From Anaerolineales bacterium (lineage in GTDB: Bacteria; Chloroflexota; Anaerolineae; Anaerolineales; Villigracilaceae), in contig JADZCC010000044.1 in assembly GCA_020851785.1 (NCBI GenBank), positions 1 to 63,009 on the forward strand: a DNA stretch of 63,009 bases, read 5' to 3'. Position 1 is the first letter of the stretch, and every line of letters starts with the position of its first letter. This document shows positions 33,689 to 42,998 of this stretch, one piece after another. The notes beneath the pieces were generated by a model. It did no database searches. It was not told the origin of the DNA and was given only the letters and a program-made list of their open reading frames with translations. The position numbers were made by a program, and so were the translations under genes.

Positions 33689-35180
33689 CTGAGGTTTTCC
33701 ACACATAAACCGTCATGTTTTCCTCGCCCAGCGAAATGGTGATGGGACTGTTTGAGACAAAAACGGGTTCAAGGTCTTTGGTTAATAACGGGTAAAAATC
33801 TGGAAACGCAATTAGATAATTGGCGCCCACCTGATTTAAATATTGCGCCAGCCGCGGCTCGTTCTTGATAAACGGAATCACTTCCGGTGAAACCAACCCT
33901 GCCAGGTCGAGCAGTTGGTGGTCATCAAAATACCCCAGCGCGCCAATATCATGCACCGCCAGGAGCGCATCTGGCGGAAGGTTTTGAGAAACCCACTTGG
34001 CGGTGAGCACCATTTCGCTTTCAATCAACGCCACGTCTGCGGCGTAAGCCCGGGCGCCAACAAAGACAAACGCCGCGCAAATCATTCCAAGCGAGGTCTG
34101 CCAGACCGCTTGCGCCACCCAGTGATAGCGCTGAAATAATCGGCTTTGATTAAATTCAATTAACGCCAGCGCGCCAAACAAAAAGAAGATGGGCATGGCC
34201 GGCATGATGTAACGTCCATGCTGATAAACCGGCAGGCGCAGGAGATATAAGGTTAAGTAGCCGAAGCACCAGAGAATCGCGGCGAGACTCCCCCAGGCCT
34301 GCTTCTTGACCGATGAAATGATCCAGCCGATAACGCCCGGCAAAAGCGCCACGCCCGGGCCAGCCAACAATTGCAGGAGCAGTTGGCCAATTCGCTCCAG
34401 GATGGGTTTGGTTTGCCAGGCCGCGTACTCCGCCTGTTTGGCGTAGAAGGTGTTTGGCATTGGCGTTCCGCCGATGTATAAATTGAACAATAGATATGGA
34501 ATAAATAAAGAGCCAAAGCCAATTAAGTAACGGCTGATGGCCCGCAAACGCGTCGGGGTGTCTTTTTCTGAAAACAGAATCGCCATCAGCGCCGGGGCCA
34601 GCAGAGTCAAACCGTCGGGGCGGACCCAGGCCGCTAGTCCGGTGAGCAGGCCCAGGGTCAGGTAGCGCGGCGAGTTGGTCATCAAGAGAATCAGGACGGT
34701 AGTGACAATCAGCCCGTGGAGTAAGGTTTCCATTCCTGAAAGCGCGGCCCAGGAAAGATGCCATTCAAAGACAATCAACAAAGCAACCCAGGGGATTTTG
34801 GGTTGATAGCTCGCGCTTAATTTTCTTGCGCCCCACTCACAGACAAGCGCCAATAAAAAGAGGGTCAGCGCGCCGAGAAAGTACGTCCAAATATATGGAG
34901 AGAGGCGAAGCAGGAATCCAATGGCCAGCAAAGCAGACCAGAGCGGCGAAGTGGAACCGGCAGATTTAATACCCGGACGAAACGACCATTCGCCATATTG
35001 CGCGAGGTTGCGGGCATAGGTTTGGTGAATCCAGGAATCGTCTAATGGGAAGCCGATTGCATATTTGAGTTTGCTCGCGATTAAATAAATCAACGTCATG
35101 CCTAACACGGCGAAGGCGACGATGGCGTATTCCCGTTGTGAAAGGTTATTTGGATTCGATACGATAGATTTTGGTTTCAT
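33684..35180 (-). CDS. polytopic membrane protein, probable glycosyltransferase (GT-C type) A
   Basis: 498 aa from the ATG at 35180, which lies inside the end of the upstream membrane gene (35-bp overlap). It has about ten membrane segments, with the acidic loop FPLDDSWIHQTYARN after the first segment, the position of the catalytic acidic residues in GT-C enzymes, and a soluble C-terminal domain (LAVHDIGALGYFDDHQLLDLAGLV). GT-C enzymes use lipid-linked sugars outside the membrane. Its substrate is unknown. It forms an overlapping run with two more membrane proteins upstream. Confidence 0.72.
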   Translation of the reverse strand: MKPKSIVSNPNNLSQREYAIVAFAVLGMTLIYLIASKLKYAIGFPLDDSWIHQTYARNLAQYGEWSFRPGIKSAGSTSPLWSALLAIGFLLRLSPYIWTYFLGALTLFLLALVCEWGARKLSASYQPKIPWVALLIVFEWHLSWAALSGMETLLHGLIVTTVLILLMTNSPRYLTLGLLTGLAAWVRPDGLTLLAPALMAILFSEKDTPTRLRAISRYLIGFGSLFIPYLLFNLYIGGTPMPNTFYAKQAEYAAWQTKPILERIGQLLLQLLAGPGVALLPGVIGWIISSVKKQAWGSLAAILWCFGYLTLYLLRLPVYQHGRYIMPAMPIFFLFGALALIEFNQSRLFQRYHWVAQAVWQTSLGMICAAFVFVGARAYAADVALIESEMVLTAKWVSQNLPPDALLAVHDIGALGYFDDHQLLDLAGLVSPEVIPFIKNEPRLAQYLNQVGANYLIAFPDFYPLLTKDLEPVFVSNSPITISLGEENMTVYVWKTSE

Positions 35181-36744
35181 CAATTTCACCCAGGAAAATA
35201 AAAGCGGGATTGTCTTTGGGGTTTTCAAATAAATCTTTTAAGGAAGTCAGCGTGGCGGATTTTTCCAAAACCAGATATTTTGCGCCAAATTGACTGGCGA
35301 CTTGTAAAATGGCCGCTTCGCCGCCATACGGAAGCGGCAAAGCTGAGCGGCCGGTGGATAAGTAATAGCCGGGCGGGTTGCGGACAATGACGATGTCGTT
35401 TGCTTGAATGTGCTCTGCAAGCAGGAATTTCTCAATCGGCGGGTAATTCTCCTCGCCTTCGCTCCAACCCAAGCTGAATAGACGCAGGTAAACTACAAAG
35501 GCGGTGAGGATGACGGCGATCATCACCAGCGCGCCACGAAAGACGCTTTTTGCGCGGTCGTCGCCCCAGTTTTTTTTCTTTTTCAGAAAGTCCAAAAACG
35601 CTTCAAGCCCCAAGGGCGCCAACACCCACCAGATGGGTTGAAAGGCCGCGCCCGCATGAAAAAATGCGCCGCGCGCGCCAGCGAATGGGAAGAGCAGGGT
35701 CATTACTAAAAATAAAACGCTCCAGGCGATGGCGGCGAGTTTCACCCGCTGATCTTTACGGTTAACGTACACGCCGATGAGGATCAATGGAAATAAAAAG
35801 ATTGCGCCGTGCGCCGCAAACGCGCTGAGCAGGTTGTCCTTGAAGGCGGCTAAACGATCCATTAGAATTTCGCGCCAGCCCAGAGCGAAAAAGGTTTTCG
35901 CGTTGAGCAAATTTGGCGGGTAGGTAAAGGTTTGGTCGTAGTTATCCAGCCAGAGGGCGCGGCTCCCGCCCGGGGCCATGAGCGTTCCGTAGACGCTGAA
36001 GTTGCGAAAGTACCAGGGAGCCATAATCAGCAAGAAGCCCACGAGAATTAAAGCTGAAAAGCGAAGCAGAGCCGGAAAGGCCTTTGTTAGCGTTTTGAAG
36101 TTCACCTTTTCAAACGGCGCGCCCTTCATTGATTGGAATAAGGCGAAGAGAAAGGCGACAGCCAGCCAGAGCAGGCCATCGCTTCGAGACAGGGTCATCA
36201 GCCCGGCCAGAACGCCGAGCCAAAACCAATATTTCAATGAAGCGGGCATTTGGATAAGGCGCGAGACAAAAATAAAAAACAAGCCGCCGAGCAACATGAA
36301 GATTCCAAAATTATCCGTAACGCTGAGGAACGGCGCGCTATATACCGAAAAAATCGCCAGCAAGGCGGAGGTGATGGCCAGTTCGCGGCGTTCGGTAAAA
36401 AGATAGGCTAGGCGCGCCGTAACCACAGGGACCAGGCCCGCTATTAAAAGAAATGGAAGTCTGGCAGAGGCGTAATTTATCGTTCCAGTCAGCCACATGC
36501 CCACAGCGGCGAGAATTGAAGCCAGAGGTTGCCAATATCCATGCGAGGGATGCGGAAGCGCCGAACTGCCGTCCAGATAATTCCACATATAGGGTTCGGT
36601 GAAGCCCTTGCCCTGAGCAAGTTGCATTCCGCCCGCGTAGTAATAATCCGCATCCAGGTAGCCGGGCACAGGTTGAAACTGCGCGATGATCATCGGCGGG
36701 ATGAGCGCGAGAACAAAAAGGAGTAGATAAGCGCGAAAGGACAT
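35146..36744 (-). CDS. polytopic membrane protein, probable glycosyltransferase (GT-C type) B
   Basis: 532 aa from the ATG at 36744 (MSFRAYLLLFVL). Typical GT-C layout: the first extracytoplasmic loop carries LDADYYYAGGMQLAQGKG, then about ten membrane segments and a C-terminal soluble part with VIVRNPPGYYLSTGR. Five nt separate it from the gene upstream, and its 3' end overlaps protein A. Related to ArnT/PMT-like families in outline, not at the level of a named enzyme. Confidence 0.72.
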   Translation of the reverse strand: MSFRAYLLLFVLALIPPMIIAQFQPVPGYLDADYYYAGGMQLAQGKGFTEPYMWNYLDGSSALPHPSHGYWQPLASILAAVGMWLTGTINYASARLPFLLIAGLVPVVTARLAYLFTERRELAITSALLAIFSVYSAPFLSVTDNFGIFMLLGGLFFIFVSRLIQMPASLKYWFWLGVLAGLMTLSRSDGLLWLAVAFLFALFQSMKGAPFEKVNFKTLTKAFPALLRFSALILVGFLLIMAPWYFRNFSVYGTLMAPGGSRALWLDNYDQTFTYPPNLLNAKTFFALGWREILMDRLAAFKDNLLSAFAAHGAIFLFPLILIGVYVNRKDQRVKLAAIAWSVLFLVMTLLFPFAGARGAFFHAGAAFQPIWWVLAPLGLEAFLDFLKKKKNWGDDRAKSVFRGALVMIAVILTAFVVYLRLFSLGWSEGEENYPPIEKFLLAEHIQANDIVIVRNPPGYYLSTGRSALPLPYGGEAAILQVASQFGAKYLVLEKSATLTSLKDLFENPKDNPAFIFLGEIDETKIYRIESK

Positions 36745-36749
36745 GCTGA

Positions 36750-37997
36750 TTATTGGCTGGCGGCGAGGTCGGCCCAAACGCGCGGGGGACGCAAAGCCCA
36801 CCAGCGAATCCAGTATAAACCGATTAGCGTAAAAAGCGGCAGGAAAAGAAAAACAATTTCATTGAAGGTTTGCGAGTTCAAAAAGCGCAACGCCCAGGGA
36901 AATGCGAAAGTTACGAGCATCAGCGCAATCAGAAGCCAGGCGCCGTACTTGCGCCAGCGCTCATGGATGATTGCGAAGACTAAAGCCAGAGGGACGATTA
37001 AAACGACAAGATGTTCCATCTCTGTGCGAAAGCCCAGCAAAGGAGCCGCTGCCAAGGCCAGGCAACACGCCCAATAAAATTGACGGAAATTTTGGGCGCG
37101 CGCTTGAATAAATTCATAGCCCAATAGGACATACAAAGCGGCGACCAACCAACGCGCCAGACCGCGCCCATAAGTTGGGAATAAGTCCGTAAGCACAGCC
37201 AAGGCGTTGAAGCCAAACGGGGTTCGCAGGTTGTTCCACGAAGCGCGCAAATAGGGCATCAGCCAATCTGGATACAAAAGGAAGGCCACCAAAAGCAAGA
37301 CGACGCTCAACATCAAGAATCCGGCGAAGATGCGCGTACGCTTCTCGTAATAAGCGCGTAAAAAGATCAGGATTAAGAACGGCGCGCCCACCTCCCAGTA
37401 ATAAAATGCAATCGCCAGCAGGGCGCCGGTTAACTCATCGGCTTCGGCGTAATAAAAAATAATCACGCCTACATAAATCAGGCCCAATAAAATAACGGGA
37501 TTGGCCTCATAAATAGCCTGATAGGCATAAAAGTTAAACGCCCCAAACGCGATGAACAAAAGCGTGAACAACCACGGCGCGTCCCACTCCGTCAGCCGCA
37601 GGCTTAGATAAGTCAGCGGAAGCAGGGCCAGTTCGAGGAGCAAGGTAAATAGCGCGCGAGCCAACTGCGGGTCGGCAAAGAACGAAAGCGGATAATAGAG
37701 GAGAAAAATCTGAAAGGGCGTATCTAAAATATAGGGTTCTTCGCCCGCCTGGGCGGCTTGTCCGTACGCCAATTGCTGGGCGCGTCCGGCCACGTCGCCG
37801 CTATAGGGTTCCGTTTTTTCTTTAGAGAAAAAGCCGCGCGCCGCCACCCATTCGACATAAAAGTCGCCGCCGCCTTTCTCAAATTTTAGATTGAGGATAA
37901 CCAACGCCGCAGAAAGCGCAAGAAACAAAATCACAGCCAGCGCCATGAATTGATAATCCCGTCTGGAAAACGACTTGGATGGGGGGTGAAAGGCCAT
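36750..37997 (-). CDS. polytopic membrane protein, GT87-like
   Basis: 415 aa, about ten membrane segments. The first loop (GGGDFYVEWVAARGFF..EPYSG) and the general shape resemble the GT87 (DUF2029) family of lipid-sugar-dependent mannosyltransferases. The call is tentative, since no diagnostic residue was checked by alignment. It starts 3 nt after the GNAT gene stop, so it is translationally coupled. First of three glycosyltransferase-like membrane genes in a row. Confidence 0.65.
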   Translation of the reverse strand: MAFHPPSKSFSRRDYQFMALAVILFLALSAALVILNLKFEKGGGDFYVEWVAARGFFSKEKTEPYSGDVAGRAQQLAYGQAAQAGEEPYILDTPFQIFLLYYPLSFFADPQLARALFTLLLELALLPLTYLSLRLTEWDAPWLFTLLFIAFGAFNFYAYQAIYEANPVILLGLIYVGVIIFYYAEADELTGALLAIAFYYWEVGAPFLILIFLRAYYEKRTRIFAGFLMLSVVLLLVAFLLYPDWLMPYLRASWNNLRTPFGFNALAVLTDLFPTYGRGLARWLVAALYVLLGYEFIQARAQNFRQFYWACCLALAAAPLLGFRTEMEHLVVLIVPLALVFAIIHERWRKYGAWLLIALMLVTFAFPWALRFLNSQTFNEIVFLFLPLFTLIGLYWIRWWALRPPRVWADLAASQ

Positions 37998-38000
37998 CGT

Positions 38001-38585
38001 TTAGATGTACAGCCGAAAGATGGGACGCGTGGGCGCGTGCCGAGCAACTTCCACAAAGCCCGCTTGTTGAAACGTGGAAGCCACGCCCGTGAAAACCGCC
38101 ACCGGCGCTTCGCTCTTCCCGCCATCCAGCGGATACCCCTCGACAATTTTTGCGCCATGCTTCTGCGCGTGAGCAACCGCCGCCTTTAACAATTCCAGCG
38201 CAAGGCCTTTATGCCGATGCTTCTTTTCGATGTAAAAGCAAGTCACCGACCAGACTTCCTGAGAGTCCACTGATTTCAACGTGCGCGTGTGCGCCAAGCG
38301 CGGATATTGACTGCGCGGTTCAATCGCCACCCAGCCAACGGGATAGCCTTCGGAATAGACCAACAGCCCGGGGATTATTTTTGCGTCCACCACGGACTTT
38401 TGCATTTGCCGGGCCCCATCGCCTGCGTTTTGGCTGAAGGCTTTTCCTCTTAACTTCCAATACATGCACCAACACCCCCCACAGGCTCCCTGTTCGCCAA
38501 AGAGCAGTTCAAAGTCACGCCATAATTTTGGCGTGAGCGGATGAAAGGATAAATCCAATTCTTCAAGCAGAGTGTCTTCGGTCAT
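38001..38585 (-). CDS. GNAT family N-acetyltransferase
   Basis: 194 aa. The acetyl-CoA binding signature appears as CFYIEKKHRHKGLALELLKAAV, followed by the family's beta-strand block. The N-terminal part has CGGCWCMYWKLRG, a cysteine-rich loop found in a subgroup annotated as uncharacterised GNAT. Substrate unknown. AAGGA precedes the ATG. It heads the membrane-glycosyltransferase run. Confidence 0.85.
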   Translation of the reverse strand: MTEDTLLEELDLSFHPLTPKLWRDFELLFGEQGACGGCWCMYWKLRGKAFSQNAGDGARQMQKSVVDAKIIPGLLVYSEGYPVGWVAIEPRSQYPRLAHTRTLKSVDSQEVWSVTCFYIEKKHRHKGLALELLKAAVAHAQKHGAKIVEGYPLDGGKSEAPVAVFTGVASTFQQAGFVEVARHAPTRPIFRLYI

Positions 38586-38602
38586 AAAATCCTTATTCGG
38601 CG

Positions 38603-39487
38603 CTAACGCCCTTCCACGAGGCGGTCGTGTTCGATTTTACCCGATGCCCAGCCTTTGAATTGCGAAACCAAAACTGCGATAAAAATCACCGCACAGCCAA
38701 GGATTTGAATCGGTTGCAGGGATTGTTGCAAAAGCCACCATCCGGCAAACGCCGCAAACACTCCTTCCAGGCTGAGGATCAGCGCCGCGTCAGTTGGGGC
38801 GGTGTGTTTTTGCCCCCAAACCTGAAGCGTGTACCCGATTCCAATGGACATCACGGCGCGATACAAAACCGCCCCTAAAATCTGCGGAACGAGCAAAGTA
38901 GCCGCAGATTCAACAAATAACCCAATCACAAGGTTGGTCGCCCCGCTCACCAGAAAATGTCCTGCGGCAAACGAAAGCGATTCAAACCGCGAGGCAAACT
39001 TGCCCAAAATCACAACGTGCAAGGCCCAAAAAAATGAGCCGAAAATTTCCAGCGAATCGCCCGGGTACAGCCGAAAGCCGCCCGAAGCGGAAAGAAGGAA
39101 GGCGCCAATGCCCGCCAAAATCACCGCCAGAAGTTCCAGCCAATGCGGACGCTCTTTAAAACCCACCCACAGCAACAGCGGCGTAAAAACTGTGTACAAA
39201 CTGGTGAGAAAACTGGCATTGGCGACTTTGGTATAAAACAAACCAACCTGTTGAAAGGTGGCGCCAAAAAACAAGGCCAGTCCAGCCAAGCCCATCCACT
39301 TCCACTGGTCTTTTGAAATTCGAGTCCCTTTGGGAATTAAAGGAAGCAGGAGTAACCCGGCGAGGAGAAAACTCGCCGCATTGAACAAATAAGCCAGTTG
39401 GTATTGACCAGCGATCCCTTGACTGACAAAGGCGCTCCCCCAAATAATGGAAACAAGAAAAAGAAGAAGGTCTGCTTTGAGGCGCAT
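38603..39487 (-). CDS. EamA family (DMT) transporter
   Basis: 294 aa with ten membrane segments in two EamA halves; the first half begins LLLFLVSIIWGSAFVSQGIAG and the second around residue 155. Members export amino acids, nucleobases or other metabolites; the substrate cannot be read. AAAGG lies before the ATG, and the gene is 17 nt upstream of the GNAT gene. Confidence 0.9.
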   Translation of the reverse strand: MRLKADLLLFLVSIIWGSAFVSQGIAGQYQLAYLFNAASFLLAGLLLLPLIPKGTRISKDQWKWMGLAGLALFFGATFQQVGLFYTKVANASFLTSLYTVFTPLLLWVGFKERPHWLELLAVILAGIGAFLLSASGGFRLYPGDSLEIFGSFFWALHVVILGKFASRFESLSFAAGHFLVSGATNLVIGLFVESAATLLVPQILGAVLYRAVMSIGIGYTLQVWGQKHTAPTDAALILSLEGVFAAFAGWWLLQQSLQPIQILGCAVIFIAVLVSQFKGWASGKIEHDRLVEGR

Positions 39488-39629
39488 TTTTTAGCCTTTG
39501 AAGATTATCCAATTAAAGTCAAGGTTCGTTGGCGAAAACAAGCAATCTAAACGATACAGCTGACAAGCTTTGCGGCGGATTTGGGATTGAGCTTTGGACA
39601 TAGATCAGATATTTTACAACAGAAAGCAT

Positions 39630-39660
39630 GGTTGCGTAATGCAACCACTCATGCTACACT
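39630..39660 (+). promoter_or_regulatory. toxin-antitoxin promoter with operator-like palindrome
   Basis: TTGCGT (39632-39637), 17 nt, TACACT (39655-39660). The palindrome GGTTGC-GTAAT-GCAACC (39630-39646) overlaps the -35, with outer GCAT/ATGC halves at 39627-39630 and 39651-39654. This is the expected position for antitoxin autoregulation. The gene-free DNA 39488-39629 holds nothing else recognised. Confidence 0.6.
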
Positions 39661-39678
39661 TCCACGAAAGGAGCGCGA

Positions 39679-39921
39679 ATGAATACTTTACACGTCCGTA
39701 GCGTACCCGAAGATTTATATAACCGTCTACAAAAACTTGCCAATGCGCGCAATCGCTCTTTGAGCGCGCAAGTGATTATGATGTTAACCCAGTCCATCGA
39801 AGCCGAAGAACGCCGTAAAAAACAAGAAAAAGTATTAACTGCTATTCAAAGAAGAAGGTTCAAAGCGCCTAAAAATGCGCCTTCCTCTTTGACTTTATTA
39901 CGCGAAGATCGTTCTCGATGA
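39679..39921 (+). CDS. ribbon-helix-helix antitoxin (FitA/CopG-like)
   Basis: 80 aa. The ribbon-helix-helix start, NTLHVRSVPEDLYNRLQKLANARNRSLS, resembles FitA-type antitoxins, with the strand residues and the turn before SLSAQVIMML. A Lys/Arg-rich C-terminal tail (about 45-80) probably wraps the toxin. AAAGGAGCG lies before the ATG. The gene overlaps the toxin gene by 4 nt and should repress the promoter at 39630-39660. Confidence 0.88.
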   Translation: MNTLHVRSVPEDLYNRLQKLANARNRSLSAQVIMMLTQSIEAEERRKKQEKVLTAIQRRRFKAPKNAPSSLTLLREDRSR

Positions 39922-40355
39922 GTGAGACTGTCATCCTTCGTTGTGTGTTGGATGCAAGCGTGGGTATCAAGTTATTTGTTGAGGAAGAATTTTCGGACAA
40001 AGTTCAAAAAATCTTTGCTTTTTTAGCGGAAGATCCGCAGGCAGAAATTCATGTCCCAGATTTGTTTTACATTGAGTGCGCCAATATTTTGTTGAAATAT
40101 ACAAAAAGATATAAACGTCCTCTTGAAGATTCATTAGCAGACCTTGAAGACTTAAACAAACTAGCGCTTCAATCCACTTCCACAGCCAATTTAATCGAGG
40201 ATGCCTTGAGACTTGCCAAGCAAAAAGATTTAACAGCCTACGACGCTTGTTATGCAGTATTAGCGCAAAAATTGAAACTTCCACTCATCACAGCAGATAT
40301 CCCACTTGCAAATGCAATTGATTGGGCAATCTGGATTGGGGATTTGGAAATATAA
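39918..40355 (+). CDS. vapC: VapC-type PIN domain toxin
   Basis: 145 aa. The four PIN acidic residues are visible: D12 (VLDAS), E53 (FYIECANIL), D109 (TAYDACYAVLA) and D127 (LITAD). PIN toxins are Mg-dependent RNases that cut tRNA or rRNA to slow growth until the antitoxin is replaced. Starts within the antitoxin stop (ATGA). A typical mobile toxin-antitoxin pair lying between unrelated genes. Confidence 0.92.
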   Translation: MSETVILRCVLDASVGIKLFVEEEFSDKVQKIFAFLAEDPQAEIHVPDLFYIECANILLKYTKRYKRPLEDSLADLEDLNKLALQSTSTANLIEDALRLAKQKDLTAYDACYAVLAQKLKLPLITADIPLANAIDWAIWIGDLEI

Positions 40356-40414
40356 ACCTGGGCGAGGTCAGAGCTTTGGTTTTATCCATCTATCAACTCC
40401 ACTATTACAAAAAG

Positions 40415-40440
40415 CAGGGACACGGCGCGCCGTGTCCCTG
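40415..40440. terminator. 26-bp perfect palindrome, terminator of the aldehyde dehydrogenase gene
   Basis: CAGGGACACGGCG and its exact complement, 40415-40440. On the minus strand a CTTTTTG tract follows directly, so it should terminate the aldehyde dehydrogenase transcript. On the plus strand it ends the toxin-antitoxin transcript without a T-run. Confidence 0.75.
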
Positions 40441-40448
40441 TAACTTAG

Positions 40449-41972
40449 CTACTTCCCAAACTTAATCCCCTGCGCCAGCGGTAAATCTTTCGACCAGTTA
40501 ATCGTATTCGTCTGTCGGCGCATGTAGACCTTCCACGCATCCGAGCCGGATTCGCGCCCGCCGCCGGTTTCCTTTTCGCCGCCAAACGCGCCGCCAATTT
40601 CCGCGCCGGATGTGCCAATGTTGACATTGGCAATCCCGCAATCCGAGCCGCCAACGGACAGGAACGTTTCCGCTTCGCGCATCGAATCGGTGAAGATCGC
40701 GGACGATAACCCTTGCGGCACATCGTTATGAATATGAAGCGCGTCTTCAATCGTATCGTATTCCAGCAAATACAAAATTGGCGCAAAAGTTTCGGTTTTG
40801 ACAATTTCCGTTTGCGCGGGCATTTTGACAATGGCAGGCGAAACAAAATTTGGGCCGAGGTTCGCCAGCATCTCGCCGCCAGCCAACACTTCACCGCCAT
40901 CCTGCTTTGATTTATTCAACGCATCCATCATCTCTTCCACCGAAGTGTTCACCACCAACGGCCCCATTAACGTTTCCGGCTGAAGCGGGTCGCCAATGCG
41001 AACTTGTTTGTAGGCGTTGGCCAGTCGTTGCGTTAAATCTTTGGCGATGGATTTGTGCATGATGATTCTGCGCGTGGAGGTACAGCGTTGCCCGGCCGTG
41101 CCCACCGCGCCAAATAAAATAGCGCGCGTGGCCATTTCCAAATCCGCATTCGGCGTGACGATGATGGCATTGTTGCCGCCGAGTTCCAAAATTGTGCGCC
41201 CGAATCGTTTGGCGACGGTTTCCGAAACATGAATGCCCACGCTGGTTGAACCCGTGAACGAAACCAACGGCACGCGTTTATCATTTAACATCAACTCGCC
41301 CACATCCCGCCCGGAGCCAATCGTCAAATTGAAAATTCCAGAGAGGCTATGATCTGCCATGACTTGATTGGCGATATGCGTCACGGCAATCGCCGTCAAC
41401 GGCGTATAGGAGGAAGGCTTCCAAATCACCGTGTCGCCGCAAATTGCGGCGAGCGCCGAATTCCAAGACCAAACCGCCACCGGAAAGTTAAACGCCGTCA
41501 CCAGCCCTACAATCCCCAGCGGATGCCATTGCTCGTACATCCTGTGCGAAGCGCGTTCGCTGTGCATCGTCAGCCCGTATAACATGCGGCTCTGCCCTAC
41601 GGCAAAATCGCAAATGTCAATCATTTCCTGCACTTCGCCGTGCCCCTCAGCGCGGATCTTGCCCATCTCCACGGTGACTAAATCTCCCAGCGGTTCTTTC
41701 AATCGGCGCAGGGCCTCGCCCAAATCGCGGACGACTTCGCCTCTTTTCGGGGCCGGAAGCTGACGCCACTTAAGAAAAGCAGTCTGCGCCGCCCCAGCCA
41801 CTTGCTCATACGTCTCCGCCGTGGCTTGAATAATTTTTGCAATCGGCTCGCCCGTCGTTGGGTTATAGGAAATTAATTCCTTGCCTTTTTTATCCGTGTA
41901 CCACTGATCCACGCCAGTAGATGCGCCAGCGTTGACTGGTTTAATATTTAATCTGTCCAAGAGGGATTTCAT
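40449..41972 (-). CDS. aldehyde dehydrogenase, ALDH7-like (aminoadipate-semialdehyde type)
   Basis: 507 aa. The catalytic Cys region is TAGQRCTSTRR, the general base lies in LELGGNNAI, and the NAD fold has GSTSVGIHVSE. The overall pattern, including NPTTGEPIAKI, FNFPVAVWSWNSALA and IGGAFGGEKETGGGRESGSDAWK, is that of the antiquitin/ALDH7 group that oxidises alpha-aminoadipate semialdehyde in lysine breakdown. Betaine-aldehyde and osmotic stress roles are also known in the group. No lysine pathway neighbour is present. GGAG precedes the ATG. Confidence 0.92.
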   Translation of the reverse strand: MKSLLDRLNIKPVNAGASTGVDQWYTDKKGKELISYNPTTGEPIAKIIQATAETYEQVAGAAQTAFLKWRQLPAPKRGEVVRDLGEALRRLKEPLGDLVTVEMGKIRAEGHGEVQEMIDICDFAVGQSRMLYGLTMHSERASHRMYEQWHPLGIVGLVTAFNFPVAVWSWNSALAAICGDTVIWKPSSYTPLTAIAVTHIANQVMADHSLSGIFNLTIGSGRDVGELMLNDKRVPLVSFTGSTSVGIHVSETVAKRFGRTILELGGNNAIIVTPNADLEMATRAILFGAVGTAGQRCTSTRRIIMHKSIAKDLTQRLANAYKQVRIGDPLQPETLMGPLVVNTSVEEMMDALNKSKQDGGEVLAGGEMLANLGPNFVSPAIVKMPAQTEIVKTETFAPILYLLEYDTIEDALHIHNDVPQGLSSAIFTDSMREAETFLSVGGSDCGIANVNIGTSGAEIGGAFGGEKETGGGRESGSDAWKVYMRRQTNTINWSKDLPLAQGIKFGK

Positions 41973-42072
41973 GGGACTCTCCGTAAATTTATTTTTTAGG
42001 ATTCTACCCCATGTCGCTCCCTGCGTCAGGGCAAAGCCCCAAGGCAGGCCACATTGTGGTTAAATAGGTTTT

Positions 42073-42504
42073 ATGCAAACACAAATCCCCTATCATGGCT
42101 GGTGTTTCGTTTGTGGAAACGAAAACCCGCACAGCATTGGAATTACCATGTATGTGGACGAGCGCGGCGTCCTTACTTCCGAATTCTCTTTAAGTGAGGC
42201 GCAACAAGGTCCGCCCGGCCATGCGCACGGCGGATCTTCCGCCGCAATCTTAGATGAAGCGATGGGGCTGGTCGTCTGGGCGGCGGGACATCAGGTGGCG
42301 GCCGTGAACCTGGAGATTAATTATCGCAAGCCGCTCCCGCTTCATCAGCCTTTGAGCGTGGAGGCGCGGGTTGCGCGAATGGAGGAGCACAAAATTTTCA
42401 GCGTGGGAGAAATTCGTCTGGCCGATTCAACCGTCGCCGTGAGCGGAAGCGGCATTTACGTCGCCGCGCCAAAACTATTTGAGAATGTCAAGTTAACGCC
42501 ATGA
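42073..42504 (+). CDS. hotdog-fold thioesterase (PaaI-like)
   Basis: 143 aa. CFVCGNENPHSIGITM at the start and GHAHGGSSAAILDEAMG define the PaaI/YdiI-type hotdog thioesterase, where HGG and the Asp/Glu-containing helix form the active site. It hydrolyses acyl-CoA or aryl-CoA thioesters. The stop overlaps the start of the lipoprotein gene (ATGA). No Shine-Dalgarno sequence is seen. Confidence 0.88.
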   Translation: MQTQIPYHGWCFVCGNENPHSIGITMYVDERGVLTSEFSLSEAQQGPPGHAHGGSSAAILDEAMGLVVWAAGHQVAAVNLEINYRKPLPLHQPLSVEARVARMEEHKIFSVGEIRLADSTVAVSGSGIYVAAPKLFENVKLTP

Positions 42505-42953
42505 AAAAAATCGCTTTGATCTCGCTCCTCCTACTGACCAGTTGCATGACCACACCCACGCCGGAACCGACGGCGGCCAGCGCTCCGCCTGCGGTTTTGG
42601 TTTCGGCGGATAACGCCTACGCTCCGCAACCAGAAGACGCAAACTTAACGCGAACGACGGTGGTGGTTTCTTCGGTCAGTTTGATTGAGCGCCTGGATTT
42701 AACGCCCACGCGGGTGGAAGTGGATTTGGTGGGTTCGCTTCCAACGACGTGCAATCAAATCCGCATGGAAGTTGGACTGCCGAACGCGCAGTATGAAATT
42801 AATATCAACTTATACAGCGTAATCAAGCCGGACAAAAAATGCGAGCAGGTTTTACAACAGTTTGAAGCCAGCGTACTGCTCGGCGTATATTCCAATGGAC
42901 GTTATGATGTGTTCATCAATGGCGGGCGCGTGGGAGATTTTGTGGTGTATTGA
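42501..42953 (+). CDS. lipoprotein of unknown function, paralogue 1
   Basis: 150 aa, signal peptide with lipobox LLTSC (Cys at about 15), then a Pro/Thr-rich stretch, then a beta-rich domain. It is clearly related to the next gene: both have a CNQIR/CHQLR block, PNA..EI, a YSV strand, a second Cys before VL..FEAS, and a final NG strand. The conserved cysteine pair may form a disulfide in the mature domain. Function unknown. Confidence 0.8.
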   Translation: MKKIALISLLLLTSCMTTPTPEPTAASAPPAVLVSADNAYAPQPEDANLTRTTVVVSSVSLIERLDLTPTRVEVDLVGSLPTTCNQIRMEVGLPNAQYEININLYSVIKPDKKCEQVLQQFEASVLLGVYSNGRYDVFINGGRVGDFVVY

Positions 42954-42998
42954 TGGAACTTTTTCAGCGACCAGCCGTCTCAATCAAAAAGGAGCATG

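Noticed and set aside
40415..40440. Perfect palindrome considered as an attachment or recombination site
   Set aside because: The following T-run on the minus strand and the position after a gene end fit a terminator; no integrase is near.
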